The notes below the pieces were generated by a model that was given only the letters and a program-made list of their open reading frames with translations, made no database searches and was not told where the DNA came from. From positions 222,801-286,800 of the forward strand of contig NZ_QJRP01000005.1 of the NCBI RefSeq assembly GCF_003205295.1: a stretch of DNA of 64,000 nucleotides, written 5' to 3'. The translations under genes and the position numbers were made by a program. The DNA comes from Pseudomonas mosselii (GTDB lineage: Bacteria; Pseudomonadota; Gammaproteobacteria; Pseudomonadales; Pseudomonadaceae). This document shows, piece by piece, positions 33,783 through 44,142 of the stretch (within the stretch, counting starts at the first letter, position 1; each line of letters begins with the position of its first letter).

Positions 33783-34238
33783 TCAGTCTTCCAGCAACGT
33801 ACAGGCCATCACCAGCGCATCTTCCCGCCCACCCGCCAGCGGGTAGTAGTCACGGCGCCGGCCGATCTCGTTGAACCCATAGCGCTCATACAGGCGATAG
33901 GCCGACTGGTTGCTGGCACGCACTTCGAGGAAACACTCGCGCCCATTGAGCTCATAGGCCCGCGCCATGAGGCGTTCGAGCAGGCGCAGGCCCAGCCCGC
34001 AGCCCTGGTTCTCCGGCTTGACGGTGATGTTGAGCAGGTGCGCCTCGTCGATGATCACGTTGATCACGCCATGGCCGACCTGCTGCTGGCCGTCGAACAT
34101 CAACCACACTTCGTAGGATTTCAGCGCATCCTGGAAGATGCCGCGGGTCCAGGGGTGGCTGAAGGCGGCATATTCGATCTTAAGCAGGGCATCCAGATCC
34201 GCCTCGGTTGCCGGGCGGAAACTGATCGAGTCACTCAT
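33783..34238 (-). CDS. rimI: Ribosomal-protein-alanine N-acetyltransferase RimI
   Basis: A 151-residue GNAT acetyltransferase. The acetyl-CoA loop ENQGCGLGLRLLERLMARAY, the strand INVIIDEAHLLNITVKP and LEVRASNQSAYRLYERYGF are typical of RimI, which acetylates the N-terminus of ribosomal protein S18. It overlaps the upstream holD-like stop by four bases (ATGA). The same holD-rimI neighbourhood occurs in E. coli, supporting both calls. Confidence 0.9.
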   Translation of the reverse strand: MSDSISFRPATEADLDALLKIEYAAFSHPWTRGIFQDALKSYEVWLMFDGQQQVGHGVINVIIDEAHLLNITVKPENQGCGLGLRLLERLMARAYELNGRECFLEVRASNQSAYRLYERYGFNEIGRRRDYYPLAGGREDALVMACTLLED

Positions 34239-35026
34239 TCAACGCTCTTCCAGCGCGCCATCAGCTGGCGCATGGCTTTCCAGACGTCCGCCTTGCGTTG
34301 CGGCTCGTCCATCAACAGTTCAAGGCCGGGCAAGGCCCAGGCGTTGCCGAGCAGGTCGACCTCGAGTTCTTGGTAATAGGCTTCGGCATCGGCCTGGCCG
34401 GCGAAACGGATGGCCGGCAGGCCGAGCAGCCACAGGCAGGTGCACGGCGCTTCTTCCAGGCGCGCGGCGATGAACCCCTGGACGAAGTCGCGGGCGGCGT
34501 CCGGGCCCTGGTCCATGTTGCCGCGCATCAGCAGCGGCCAGCGCACCGGCTCGCCGATGATCTGCGGGGCATCCGGCAGGCCGGCGGCGCGCAGCATGTC
34601 CTTGAGCAGCAGGTACGACGGGTCGCGGCTCTGGAACGGCTGGCCGGTGGCCAGCTCGACCAGCAGCAGGCAACTGCCGGCGCGCAGCAACTGCAGGGCG
34701 AAGCGTGGTGGCGGCACCGGCGCCGGGCGTGGCGCGGGCGCCTCCTGCTCGGTCTCGACCGGCTTGGCGGCAGGTTTTGGCGCGCTGCCCGGACGCGGGA
34801 TCTCGATCTTCGGCCGCTCGGCACGCGCCTGAGGGGCTGCCGGGGTGGCGCTCGGCGCAGGCGCGGCAGCGGCCGGACGCACCTCGAAGTCGACGTCCTC
34901 GACCGGCACCACCGGCAACAGCAACTCCGGCCGCGACGGGGCGGCGAACGGCAGTTCGGCGCGCGGCAGCCAGTGCACCACTTGCATGGCGGACAGGTAG
35001 GCGCGGCGGCGGGACTCGATCAGCAA
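34235..35026 (-). CDS. holD: DNA polymerase III psi subunit-like protein (HolD)
   Basis: About 263 residues from a TTG. The N-terminal ESRRRAYLSAMQVVHWLPR segment resembles the start of E. coli HolD, so the TTG is preferred to the ATG at 34987. A Pro/Ala-rich linker (~50-110) precedes the globular C-terminal part (FALQLLRAGSCLLLVELATG to the end). Psi bridges the clamp loader and the chi subunit at the replisome. Pseudomonas versions are much longer than the 137-residue E. coli protein. The call rests on position next to rimI and this N-terminal similarity; such proteins are often mislabelled TonB-like because of the Pro-rich linker. Confidence 0.7.
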   Translation of the reverse strand: MLIESRRRAYLSAMQVVHWLPRAELPFAAPSRPELLLPVVPVEDVDFEVRPAAAAPAPSATPAAPQARAERPKIEIPRPGSAPKPAAKPVETEQEAPAPRPAPVPPPRFALQLLRAGSCLLLVELATGQPFQSRDPSYLLLKDMLRAAGLPDAPQIIGEPVRWPLLMRGNMDQGPDAARDFVQGFIAARLEEAPCTCLWLLGLPAIRFAGQADAEAYYQELEVDLLGNAWALPGLELLMDEPQRKADVWKAMRQLMARWKSVE

Positions 35027-35104
35027 GGCGCGGGTATCCGGTGGACGAAATCAGACGGGCATTCTAACGCCGTTGCCCCGGATGCGCCGCAACAGATTGT
35101 CAGC

Positions 35105-35130
35105 CATCGCGGGGCAAGCCCGCTCCCACG
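35105..35130. repeat. Single REP arm
   Basis: CATCGCGGGGCAAGCCCGCT followed by CCCACG, in the divergent gap between holD and the condensin operon, with no partner arm. Confidence 0.8.
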
Positions 35131-35257
35131 CCTCCTGATGGGCCGGTGAATCCCCCTTGTGCCTCAGGGTTATCCCCATAACAGACCAAGGGGTGAAAAC
35201 CTCCCCCCCGGATGCAGTACAATCGCCCCTTTTATTTGGCAACGAGTCGACCCGCCA

Positions 35258-36547
35258 ATGATCGAACCCAAGCGCGTCCTGCGCGCCCTAGCCGAACACT
35301 GGGCCCTGATCGAGCCGCTGTGCGAGCGCTTCGACCAGGGCACCCTGAGCCTGGTCGAGCTGCGCCAGCAGCTGGCCCGCCAGCAGGTGGAAAGCACCCC
35401 GCAGGACATCACCCAGCTGCTCGACGTGTGGATCCGCCTGGACATCCTGGTCCCGGTGGCCAAGAGCCCGAACCGTTTCGAGCTCAACGCGCAGATCCAC
35501 GACTTCCTCGCCTACCTGCGCCGCGAACACCGGCTGGGCCTGTGCCTGGAGATCGAGGCGTATCTACGCCACCTGGAACGCCTGGCCGGGCACATCCAGG
35601 ACGCCTTCGACAACCGCGACAGCGACGACCTGGCGCGCCAGCTGCGCCTGCTCGACATGCGTGTGCGCGATGTGCTGAAGAAGCTCGACAACGACGAGCA
35701 GGCGCTGGTGGCCGTGGCCGAGCGAGCCAAGACCAGCAACCGGCAGATCCCCCTGCGCCAGCGCTATGCCGAAGTACTGGCGACCTGGGACGAGTACGTC
35801 GAGCCGATGATCCAGCTGGTCAACGCCGACGGCGCCTTCGAGCAGGGCGTGCGCAAGGTCGAGACCGTGCTGCTGCGCCTTTTGGGCGAGCAGGCGCGCC
35901 TGGGCCACCTGGTCGACGACGACATGCTGCTGCGCACCCATGCGCGCATCCTCGAAATGCAGACCAGCGCCCAGCTTACGCTGCGTCACGCCCGCGAACT
36001 GCTGCTGCCGCTGCGCGAAGAAGCGCGCCGGCACAATGCCGTGACCCGTGGCGCCGCCCTGGCCTTGTCGGTGATCCGCAAAAAGGGCATCGACGCCGTA
36101 CCGCAGGCCGCCATGCCGCTGTTCACCCGGCCGCAGAGCACCTTCCTCGGCAGCGCCAGCCAGGTCGAGGCCTACGTCTATGCCCTGGCCCGCTTCGAGC
36201 CCAAGCCTGCGCGCTTCCCCAAGGCGCACAAGACGCAAAAGGGCCCGCTGCCCCGCGCCCCGCGCACGGTCAAGGAAATGCTCGAGCGCTGCGAGGACGC
36301 CCTGCCGCTGCCGGACCTGATGGTCTGGCTGCTGGAGCAGGAGCCCGAGGGTGCCACCGACGAACTGCTGTACTGGTTCTCGCGCCTGTCGCGTGAAAAG
36401 CGCTTCAGCCGCGAGCGCCTGGATCGCCAGCAATACCTTACCCGCGAACACCTGGTCAGCCTGCGCTCCTTCGCCCTGACCTCCAGCCGCGACAACAAGC
36501 CGGCGACCACGACCGAATCCACCGCGAGCCCCGTCCATGCATCTTGA
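35258..36547 (+). CDS. mksF: MksF kleisin-like condensin subunit
   Basis: A 429-residue protein beginning MIEPKRVLRALAEHWALIEP. The N-terminal winged-helix region (~1-80), a long helical middle (~90-290) and a C-terminal segment (PDLMVWLLEQEPEGATDELL onwards) follow the MukF/MksF kleisin layout. It bridges the SMC heads of MksB. It overlaps mksE by 11 bases. Together the three genes encode the MukBEF-like condensin MksBEF, which in pseudomonads helps chromosome organisation. The upstream ribosome site is weak. Confidence 0.87.
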   Translation: MIEPKRVLRALAEHWALIEPLCERFDQGTLSLVELRQQLARQQVESTPQDITQLLDVWIRLDILVPVAKSPNRFELNAQIHDFLAYLRREHRLGLCLEIEAYLRHLERLAGHIQDAFDNRDSDDLARQLRLLDMRVRDVLKKLDNDEQALVAVAERAKTSNRQIPLRQRYAEVLATWDEYVEPMIQLVNADGAFEQGVRKVETVLLRLLGEQARLGHLVDDDMLLRTHARILEMQTSAQLTLRHARELLLPLREEARRHNAVTRGAALALSVIRKKGIDAVPQAAMPLFTRPQSTFLGSASQVEAYVYALARFEPKPARFPKAHKTQKGPLPRAPRTVKEMLERCEDALPLPDLMVWLLEQEPEGATDELLYWFSRLSREKRFSRERLDRQQYLTREHLVSLRSFALTSSRDNKPATTTESTASPVHAS

Positions 36548-37244
36548 TCTTTCCGAACTGTCCCAGCTCGCGCCGATCTTCCGCGAGCTGTTCAAGGGCT
36601 TCCACATCAGCCGCCGCGATCCTGAGCTGTACGCCCAGCTGTCGAACTTCCAGGACCAGTACCGCACCCTGTTCAAAGCCCTGGGCTTCGAGCTGGTCTG
36701 CGACACCCGCGGCTTCTACTACTTCGTCCCCGAGCAGGCCGCCGCGCAGGTCAACAAGACCGCCCAGCGCCTGTCGCTGTTCACCTTCATCCTGGTCGAG
36801 CACCTGGCCGACCAGGGCCGCGACCCGATGGCCGTGCTCGACGGTGGCAGCATCGGTCGCGACGAGTTGCCATCGCTGCTGGACAAGTACCGCGACCTGT
36901 TCCTGCAGGCCGAAGTGCAGACCGTCGACGAGCTCGAAGAAAAGATCATGCGCCGCATGACCCAGCTGGGTTTCGCCTTCGAGGAAGGCGGCATCTATCG
37001 CTTCATGCCGCCGATGCACCGCTTCCTCGATGTCTGCCTGTCGGTCCAGCAGGACCGCGATCTGGCCGCCACCCTGCATAGCGACCTGCCGCTGCCGGTA
37101 CCCGTGCTGGTGGTGGAAGAGACGCCCGAAGAACTCAACCGCACCGACGACCCGCTCGACCTCACGCCGTTCGATGGCGAGGAAAGCGAAGAGGATGCCC
37201 TGGCCCGGGCGATCCGCGAAGAGCAACAGGAGATTGACGCATGA
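36537..37244 (+). CDS. mksE: MksE condensin subunit
   Basis: A 235-residue protein with tandem winged-helix-like regions, starting MHLDLSELSQLAPIFRELFK, and a highly acidic tail (FDGEESEEDALARAIREEQQ). MukE/MksE dimers bind the kleisin. It overlaps mksF by 11 bases and mksB by four (ATGA), so the three are made in a coupled way. Identification rests mainly on its position and size, plus the family-like YYFVPEQAAAQVNKTAQRLS stretch. Confidence 0.87.
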   Translation: MHLDLSELSQLAPIFRELFKGFHISRRDPELYAQLSNFQDQYRTLFKALGFELVCDTRGFYYFVPEQAAAQVNKTAQRLSLFTFILVEHLADQGRDPMAVLDGGSIGRDELPSLLDKYRDLFLQAEVQTVDELEEKIMRRMTQLGFAFEEGGIYRFMPPMHRFLDVCLSVQQDRDLAATLHSDLPLPVPVLVVEETPEELNRTDDPLDLTPFDGEESEEDALARAIREEQQEIDA

Positions 37245-40072
37245 GCCAGGAACGCTACGGCATCCGCCGCTTCGCACTGCTCAACACCGCCGGCTACAGC
37301 CTCGGCCTGTTCCCCCTGGAGCACCCGCTGTCGGTCTATGGCGCCAACAACCTGGGTAAATCGGCGTCGATCAACGCCCTGCAGTTCCCGATTCTGGCAC
37401 GCATGTCCGACATGAGCTTCGGCAAGTACAGCCTGGAGCAGTCGCGCCGCTTCTACTTCGCCAGCGACACCAGCTACATCCTCACCGAACTGAACCTGCC
37501 CCACGGCCCGCACGTGATCGGCGTGGTCGGCCGCGGCCCGGGGGGCGGCTTCGGCCACCAGTTCTTCGCCTACCAGGGCGAACTGGACCTGGCCCACTAC
37601 CAGAAAGACGACACCTGCCTGCGCCAGAAGGAGCTGTTCACCAACCTCGAGCGCCATGGTCTGAAAGCCTACGAGCTCAAGCCGGACGAACTGCGCCGGT
37701 TGCTGGTCGGCGGCCACACCTCGGTGCCGCTGGACCTGACCCTGATCCCGCTGCGCTCGACCAGCGAGCAAAGCCTGAAGACCTTCCGCGCGCTGTTCAT
37801 CAACCTGCTGCACATGCGCGAGATCACTGCCGCCAAGCTCAAGCAGCTGTTCCTCGACGCCTTCGAGCACAGCCTGCGCTCCGGTAGCGTCGACTACATC
37901 GCCGCCTGTGAAGAAGCCTTCCGCGACGTGCGCCGCATGGAGGGCGACTACAACGCCCTGGTGGCCGCAGGCCCCCTGGTCGAGGCCCTGGCCGGCGGCG
38001 TGGCCCAGCGCGACATCCTGCGCGGCAAGCTGCACCGCATCTCGCCCTTGCTCGACAACCTGCTGGGCACCTGGCAGGAATACGCCATGGCGCGCAAGGA
38101 AGAGCTGGTGATCCAGTCCGAGCACTACCGTGGCGAGCAGGACCGCCTGCAGAACGACCAGCGCGGCGGCACCCAGGAGCTGATGCGCCTGGAGCGCGAG
38201 ATCACCGGTATCCAGCGTTGGCTGGGTGAGCTGTCGGTGCTCAAGCACCGCTTCGCCCTGGTCAGCGACGTCAAGGTGCTGGAACAGCAGCTGCTGGCCG
38301 CCAAGGACGCCCACGACGAACTGGCCGGCGCCCTGGCCCAGTCGCGACAGTTCTCCGCCGAGGACCTCGACGAGCGCGTGCGCGACCTGGAAAAACGCGT
38401 CAAGGCGGTCAAGCAGCAGCTCGACCACGCCGACAACAACAGCTACGCCCGCCTGCGCGAGGAGTTCTCGCAGCAGGATGTCGACCGCCTGATGCGCCTG
38501 TTCAACGGCGCGCTGTTCAGCCTGCCGCTGGGCGACCGTGGCATCGAGCTGGACGAAAGCGACGTCTGGGTGAAAACCCTCGAAGGCGTGCTCGACCGCT
38601 TCAAGGGCGAACGCTTCGAAGTGCCGGGCCTGTCCATCGACATCTCGCACATCGACCCGCCCGCGCTGCAGGCCCTGGCCGACCGCGCCGCCCTGCGCGA
38701 CCAGAAGGAGCGCCTGGAAAAAGAGCTCAAGCAGCTCAAGACCCAGCAGGCCGTGGCCCTCGACCGCGCCGCCAGCAAGGCGCAGACCGAGGCCCTGTAC
38801 CAGCAGGTGCTCGATGCGCAGAAGGCCCTGGAGGACTTCCGCCGCACCGAGACCCTGGCCGCCGAAGAGCCGGAAAAAATGGAGCAGTTGGGCCAGCTGG
38901 AAGCCGCCCAGGACGAGCTCAAGCGCTCCAGCGACGCCTTCACCGAACGCGTCCAGCAACTGTCGGCCAAGCTGCAGCTAGTGGGCCGGCAGATCGCCGA
39001 CCTGGAAGCCAAGCAGCGCACCCTGGAAGACGCCCTGCGCCGTCGCCAGCTGCTGCCGGCCGACCTGCCGTTCGGCACGCCGTTCATGGAGGCGATCGAC
39101 GACTCCATGGACAACCTGCTGCCGCTGCTCAACGACTACCAGGACAGCTGGCAGGCGCTGCAGCGCGTGGACAACCAGATCGAGGCGCTGTACGCCCAGG
39201 TACGCCTCAAGGGCGTGGCCAAGTTCGACAGCGAAGACGACATGGAGCGCCGCCTGCAGCTGTTGATCAACGCCTACTCGCACCGCACCGAGGAAGCGCT
39301 GACCCTGGCCAAGGCCCGCCGCGCCGCGGTCACCGACATCGCCCGGACCCTGCGCAACATCCGCAGCGACTACGACAGCCTCGAGCACCAGCTGGCGCTG
39401 TTCAACCGCGAGATCAACAAGCGCCAGGTGTCCAACCTGGAGAGCTTCCGCGTGGTGCTGGCACCGAACAAGGAAGCGCTCCGGCACATCGACCAGATCA
39501 TCCACAGCGCCGGCCAGTACGAGGAAGGCGAAACGCTGTCGGTGTTCGACCTGACGCAAAGCGCCGAACAGGATCACAAGAACGAAGAGGCCAAGGAGTA
39601 TCTGGCGCGGCTGGTGGCGGCCAACCACAACCAGCTGGGCCTGAAGGACCTGTTCGAACTGGCCTTCGAGATCACCAAGATCAACAGCCAGCCGGTGATC
39701 CACGCCGACATCGACGGCGCCGCGTCCAACGGCACCACCATGACCATCAAGGCGCTGACCAACATGTACCTGTTGCTGCACCTGATGGACCGCGACCTGG
39801 CCGGGCGCATTCGCCTGCCGTACTACCTCGACGAGGCGGCGGACATCGACGAACGCAACCAGGCGGCGTTGCTGGAGACCAGCCAGCAGCTGGGCTTCGT
39901 GCCGATCCTGGCGAGCGTGAAGCCGCAGGTGTCGGCGCGCGTGGCGATCGACCTGGAAGGCGGCAGCGGGCCGAACGGCATCTACATCGACGAGGCGGAC
40001 TGGAAGTACATCAGCCGTCGCGACGAAGTGAAGGCGATCGTGCGCGAGGATGAGGCCGAGGAACTGGCCTGA
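37241..40072 (+). CDS. mksB: MksB SMC-like condensin ATPase
   Basis: A 943-residue ATPase, far shorter than MukB (about 1480) because of shorter coiled coils. The Walker A motif YGANNLGKSASINALQFP lies near residue 30. Coiled-coil arms flank a hinge in the 430-500 region. The Walker B-type motif LPYYLDEAADIDERNQAALL is near residue 865. It is the motor of MksBEF, extruding or bundling DNA. No gene for the fourth component (MksG/JetD nuclease) follows; creA lies convergent beyond a REP element, so this looks like a chromosome-organising condensin and not a plasmid-cleaving Wadjet set. Confidence 0.92.
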   Translation: MSQERYGIRRFALLNTAGYSLGLFPLEHPLSVYGANNLGKSASINALQFPILARMSDMSFGKYSLEQSRRFYFASDTSYILTELNLPHGPHVIGVVGRGPGGGFGHQFFAYQGELDLAHYQKDDTCLRQKELFTNLERHGLKAYELKPDELRRLLVGGHTSVPLDLTLIPLRSTSEQSLKTFRALFINLLHMREITAAKLKQLFLDAFEHSLRSGSVDYIAACEEAFRDVRRMEGDYNALVAAGPLVEALAGGVAQRDILRGKLHRISPLLDNLLGTWQEYAMARKEELVIQSEHYRGEQDRLQNDQRGGTQELMRLEREITGIQRWLGELSVLKHRFALVSDVKVLEQQLLAAKDAHDELAGALAQSRQFSAEDLDERVRDLEKRVKAVKQQLDHADNNSYARLREEFSQQDVDRLMRLFNGALFSLPLGDRGIELDESDVWVKTLEGVLDRFKGERFEVPGLSIDISHIDPPALQALADRAALRDQKERLEKELKQLKTQQAVALDRAASKAQTEALYQQVLDAQKALEDFRRTETLAAEEPEKMEQLGQLEAAQDELKRSSDAFTERVQQLSAKLQLVGRQIADLEAKQRTLEDALRRRQLLPADLPFGTPFMEAIDDSMDNLLPLLNDYQDSWQALQRVDNQIEALYAQVRLKGVAKFDSEDDMERRLQLLINAYSHRTEEALTLAKARRAAVTDIARTLRNIRSDYDSLEHQLALFNREINKRQVSNLESFRVVLAPNKEALRHIDQIIHSAGQYEEGETLSVFDLTQSAEQDHKNEEAKEYLARLVAANHNQLGLKDLFELAFEITKINSQPVIHADIDGAASNGTTMTIKALTNMYLLLHLMDRDLAGRIRLPYYLDEAADIDERNQAALLETSQQLGFVPILASVKPQVSARVAIDLEGGSGPNGIYIDEADWKYISRRDEVKAIVREDEAEELA

Positions 40073-40083
40073 TTCGGTGTATT

Positions 40084-40188
40084 GGGGCCGCTTTGCGGCC
40101 CTTTCGCGGCACAAGGCCGCTCCTACAGGGATTTGCGTTTCCCTGTAGGAGCGGCCTTGTGTCGCGATAGGAGGCCGAAGGCCTCCCC
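40084..40188. repeat. Compound TGTAGGAGCGGCC element
   Basis: Arms GGCCGCTCCTACA and TGTAGGAGCGGCC face outwards from a short centre, flanked by GGGCCGC-type and GGCCGAAGGCC palindromes. It separates the convergent mksB and creA genes. Confidence 0.85.
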
Positions 40189-40201
40189 ACTATCTATCGG
40201 G

Positions 40202-40660
40202 TTATTGCTGCGCCCAAGGCACAATCGGAATCGCCGTCACCGCATTCTGCGGGCTGCCTTCGATCAGGCGATCGCTGTACACCAGGTACACCAGCGTATT
40301 GCGCTTCTTGTCGAGAAAACGCACCACCTGCATGGTCTTGAACACCAGCGAGGTGCGCTCCTTGAACACCTCCTCGCCATCCTTCAAGTCACCCTTGAAG
40401 TGGATCGGCCCCACCTGACGGCAGGCGATCGACGCCTCGGCACGGTCCTCGGCCAACCCCAAACCACCTTTCAGGCCTCCGGTCTTGGCCCGCGACAGGT
40501 AGCAGGTCACGCCGTCGACCTTCGGGTCGTCAAACGCCTCGACCACGATGCGGTCGTTCGGCCCGACAAACTTGAACACGGTGGACACCTGGCCGATTTC
40601 CTCGGCCCCGGCCAGCATCGGCAGCAGCAGCGCCGCCACGGCAAACATCCTTTTCAGCAC
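40202..40660 (-). CDS. creA: CreA family protein
   Basis: A 152-residue protein with a signal peptide (cleavage near LAGAEE). The mature part ([60 protein letters not shown]) matches CreA, a periplasmic protein of unknown role named for its position in the E. coli cre locus. It starts 12 bases after the proB stop on the same strand and probably belongs to the proB transcript. Confidence 0.9.
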   Translation of the reverse strand: MLKRMFAVAALLLPMLAGAEEIGQVSTVFKFVGPNDRIVVEAFDDPKVDGVTCYLSRAKTGGLKGGLGLAEDRAEASIACRQVGPIHFKGDLKDGEEVFKERTSLVFKTMQVVRFLDKKRNTLVYLVYSDRLIEGSPQNAVTAIPIVPWAQQ

Positions 40661-40671
40661 GGTGATCTCCC

Positions 40672-41790
40672 TCAGACCAGGACCAGGTTGTCGCGGTGCA
40701 CCAGCTCAGGCTCGGCGCTGTAGCCCAGCAGGCTCTCGATGGCGTCGGACGACTGGCCGATGATCTTCTGCGCCTCCAGGGCGCTGTAGTTGGCCAGGCC
40801 ACGGGCCACTTCCAGGCCGTCGGGGCCGACGCAGACCACCATCTCGCCACGGCGGAAGCTACCCTGCACGGTCTTCACGCCCACCGGCAGCAGGCTCTTG
40901 TTCGATTCGCGCAGGGCCTTCACCGCACCGTCGTCGAGCACCAGGGTGCCACGGGTCTGCAGGTGGCCGGCCAGCCACTGCTTGCGCGCGGCGAGCATGC
41001 CGCGCTCGGGCGACAGCAGGGTGCCCAGGCGCTCGCCGGCCTTCAGGCGATCCAGCACACGCTCGATACGGCCACCGATGATGATGGTATGGGCACCGGA
41101 ACGGGCGGCCAGGCGAGCGGCACGCAGCTTGGTCTGCATGCCGCCGCGGCCCAGGGCGCCGCCGGTGCCGCCGGCCACGGCGTCCAGCGACGGGTCGTCG
41201 GCACGCGCTTCGTAGATCAGCTGGGCTTCGGGGTTGTTGCGCGGGTCGGCGTCGAACATGCCGTCGCGGTCGGTGAGGATCACCAGCAGGTCGGCTTCCA
41301 CCAGGTTGGCCACCAGGGCGGCCAAAGTGTCGTTGTCGCCGAAGCGGATCTCGTCGGTAACCACGGTGTCGTTCTCGTTGATCACCGGCACCACGCCCAG
41401 GTCGACCAGGGTGCGCAGGGTACTGCGGGCGTTGAGGTAACGCTTGCGGTCGGAGAGGTCGTCGTGGGTCAGCAAGATCTGCGCGGTGTGCTTGCCGTGC
41501 TCGCCGAAGCTCGACTCCCAGGCCTGCACCAGACGCATCTGGCCGATCGAGGCGGCGGCCTGCAGCTCGTTCATCGCGCTCGGTCGCGAGGTCCAGCCCA
41601 GCTGGCTCATGCCGGCGGCCACGGCCCCGGAGGAGACCAGAACCAGTTCCACGCCTGCTTCGCGCAGGGCCACCATCTGCTCGACCCACACCGCCATGGC
41701 GCCGCGGTCGAGGCCCTTGCCATCGGCGGTCAGCAGCGCGCTGCCGATCTTCACGACCCAGCGCTGGGCGCCAGTCACCTTGCTTCGCAT
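40672..41790 (-). CDS. proB: Glutamate 5-kinase ProB
   Basis: A 372-residue enzyme: amino-acid-kinase domain ([40 protein letters not shown]) and C-terminal PUA domain (~280-372). It phosphorylates glutamate, the first and feedback-controlled step of proline synthesis. The start [10 protein letters not shown] is used because GGAAGAG precedes it; an upstream in-frame start has no such site. It lies downstream of obgE on the same strand, after a terminator-like hairpin. Confidence 0.93.
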   Translation of the reverse strand: MRSKVTGAQRWVVKIGSALLTADGKGLDRGAMAVWVEQMVALREAGVELVLVSSGAVAAGMSQLGWTSRPSAMNELQAAASIGQMRLVQAWESSFGEHGKHTAQILLTHDDLSDRKRYLNARSTLRTLVDLGVVPVINENDTVVTDEIRFGDNDTLAALVANLVEADLLVILTDRDGMFDADPRNNPEAQLIYEARADDPSLDAVAGGTGGALGRGGMQTKLRAARLAARSGAHTIIIGGRIERVLDRLKAGERLGTLLSPERGMLAARKQWLAGHLQTRGTLVLDDGAVKALRESNKSLLPVGVKTVQGSFRRGEMVVCVGPDGLEVARGLANYSALEAQKIIGQSSDAIESLLGYSAEPELVHRDNLVLV

Positions 41791-41833
41791 CTTCTCTTCC
41801 AACCTATGTCGAATCTGTAGATACCGTGGATAC

Positions 41834-41864
41834 AAAAACGCCGCTCCAGAGAGCGGCGTTTAGT
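41834..41864 (-). terminator. Terminator after obgE
   Basis: On the minus strand AAACGCCGCTCTCTGGAGCG and the closing GCGTTTTTG form a GC stem with T-run between obgE and proB. Confidence 0.85.
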
Positions 41865-41877
41865 GTACTGCAACCGA

Positions 41878-43101
<1,224 letters not shown>

Positions 43102-43242
43102 TCAAAACCGCCTCTCGTCGGACGACGAGTCGAAAACCAGAAAACCATGAGGCTCTTGCAAAAATGAGCGCGGCGGCCCCGTACCATCAGAAACCAACGC
43201 CGGCAGCCCAGACAAACAGCTTTGCAAGAGGCTCACCACAAA

Positions 43243-43272
43243 CGAAAAAGCCCCGTCGCATGACGGGGCTTC
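43243..43272 (-). terminator. Terminator after rpmA
   Basis: On the minus strand AAGCCCCGTCATGCGACGGG followed by GCTTTTTCG. It separates rplU-rpmA from obgE, which must therefore have readthrough or its own promoter in the ~140-base gap. Confidence 0.88.
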
Positions 43273-43288
43273 TGGAGCGACGTCGCGA

Positions 43289-43546
43289 TTAAGCGGCGAC
43301 GATGCTCACGTAACGGCGCATGAACTCGCCTTTCTTCTCGAACTTGATCACGCCTTCGATCTTGGCGAACAGGGTGTGATCCTTGCCCATGCCAACGCCG
43401 TAGCCAGCGTGGAATTCGGTGCCGCGCTGACGGACGATGATGTTGCCCGGCTTGATCACCTGGCCGCCATACATCTTCACGCCAAGGCGTTTAGATTCTG
43501 AGTCGCGACCGTTACGAGTACTACCACCAGCCTTCTTGTGAGCCAT
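43289..43546 (-). CDS. rpmA: 50S ribosomal protein L27
   Basis: An 85-residue protein beginning [20 protein letters not shown], the invariant L27 start, with [21 protein letters not shown]27 sits at the peptidyl-transferase centre. It is 37 bases downstream of rplU and cotranscribed. Confidence 0.97.
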
Positions 43547-43583
43547 GGTTCAATTCTCCAATAAATTCAGGGGATCGGGGCGA

Positions 43584-43898
43584 TTAAGCCTGGATACCGG
43601 TGATTTTGATTTCGGTGAACCACTGGCGGTGGCCCATGCGCTTCATGTGGTGCTTACGACGACGGAACTTGATGATGCGAACCTTGTCGTGGCGGCCTTG
43701 CGAAACGACTTCGGCCACTACTTTAGCACCAGCAACAACTGGAGCGCCGATGGTGACTTCTTCACCGTTGGCGACCAGCAGGACGCGATCGAAGGTCACG
43801 GATTCGCCAGTGGCGACTTCCAGTTTTTCGATCTTGAGGAATTCACCTTCAGCGACTTTGTACTGCTTGCCGCCGGTAACGATTACTGCGTAAGACAT
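43584..43898 (-). CDS. rplU: 50S ribosomal protein L21
   Basis: A 104-residue protein beginning [20 protein letters not shown] with the RNA-binding [20 protein letters not shown] segment. Standard L21 length. A longer open frame upstream is not used because the ATG here has the family start and GGAGAAATACC upstream. Confidence 0.97.
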   Translation of the reverse strand: MSYAVIVTGGKQYKVAEGEFLKIEKLEVATGESVTFDRVLLVANGEEVTIGAPVVAGAKVVAEVVSQGRHDKVRIIKFRRRKHHMKRMGHRQWFTEIKITGIQA

Positions 43899-44028
43899 GG
43901 TATTTCTCCGATAATCCTGCTCACCCAGCGCTTTATATGATGAGTATTGGCTGGCATGGCTGCACAAGGCTGGAACGGCCCGGTGCAATTGCGTAAGGCA
44001 GGTGCTGCCCAGGAAGTTAGGGTGCGCG

Positions 44029-44057
44029 ATTGTACGCAACCCCATAAATGCTTGCAA
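44029..44057 (-). promoter_or_regulatory. rplU promoter
   Basis: On the minus strand TTGCAA (44057-44052), a 17-base spacer and TACAAT (44034-44029). It is 130 bases before the rplU ATG, leaving room for a leader. Confidence 0.7.
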
Positions 44058-44087
44058 GTACCGGCCTGGGGCCACGGCCACCGCGCC

Positions 44088-44116
44088 TTGACACACCGAT
44101 ACCCGCGACCTAGCAT
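44088..44116 (+). promoter_or_regulatory. ispB promoter
   Basis: TTGACA (44088-44093), 17-base spacer, TAGCAT (44111-44116), about 26 bases before the ispB ATG, so the 5' leader is short. It is divergent to the rplU promoter with -35 elements about 30 bases apart. Confidence 0.7.
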
Positions 44117-44142
44117 GCCGCGCAACCTCAATGGAGCAGCCG

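Noticed and set aside
34235..35026. TonB-like energy transducer
   Set aside because: The Pro/Ala-rich stretch is only a linker; there is no N-terminal membrane anchor and no TonB C-terminal domain, and the gene is next to rimI as holD is in E. coli.
35258..40072. Wadjet (JetABCD) anti-plasmid system
   Set aside because: Only the three condensin genes are present; no JetD/MksG nuclease gene follows or precedes.
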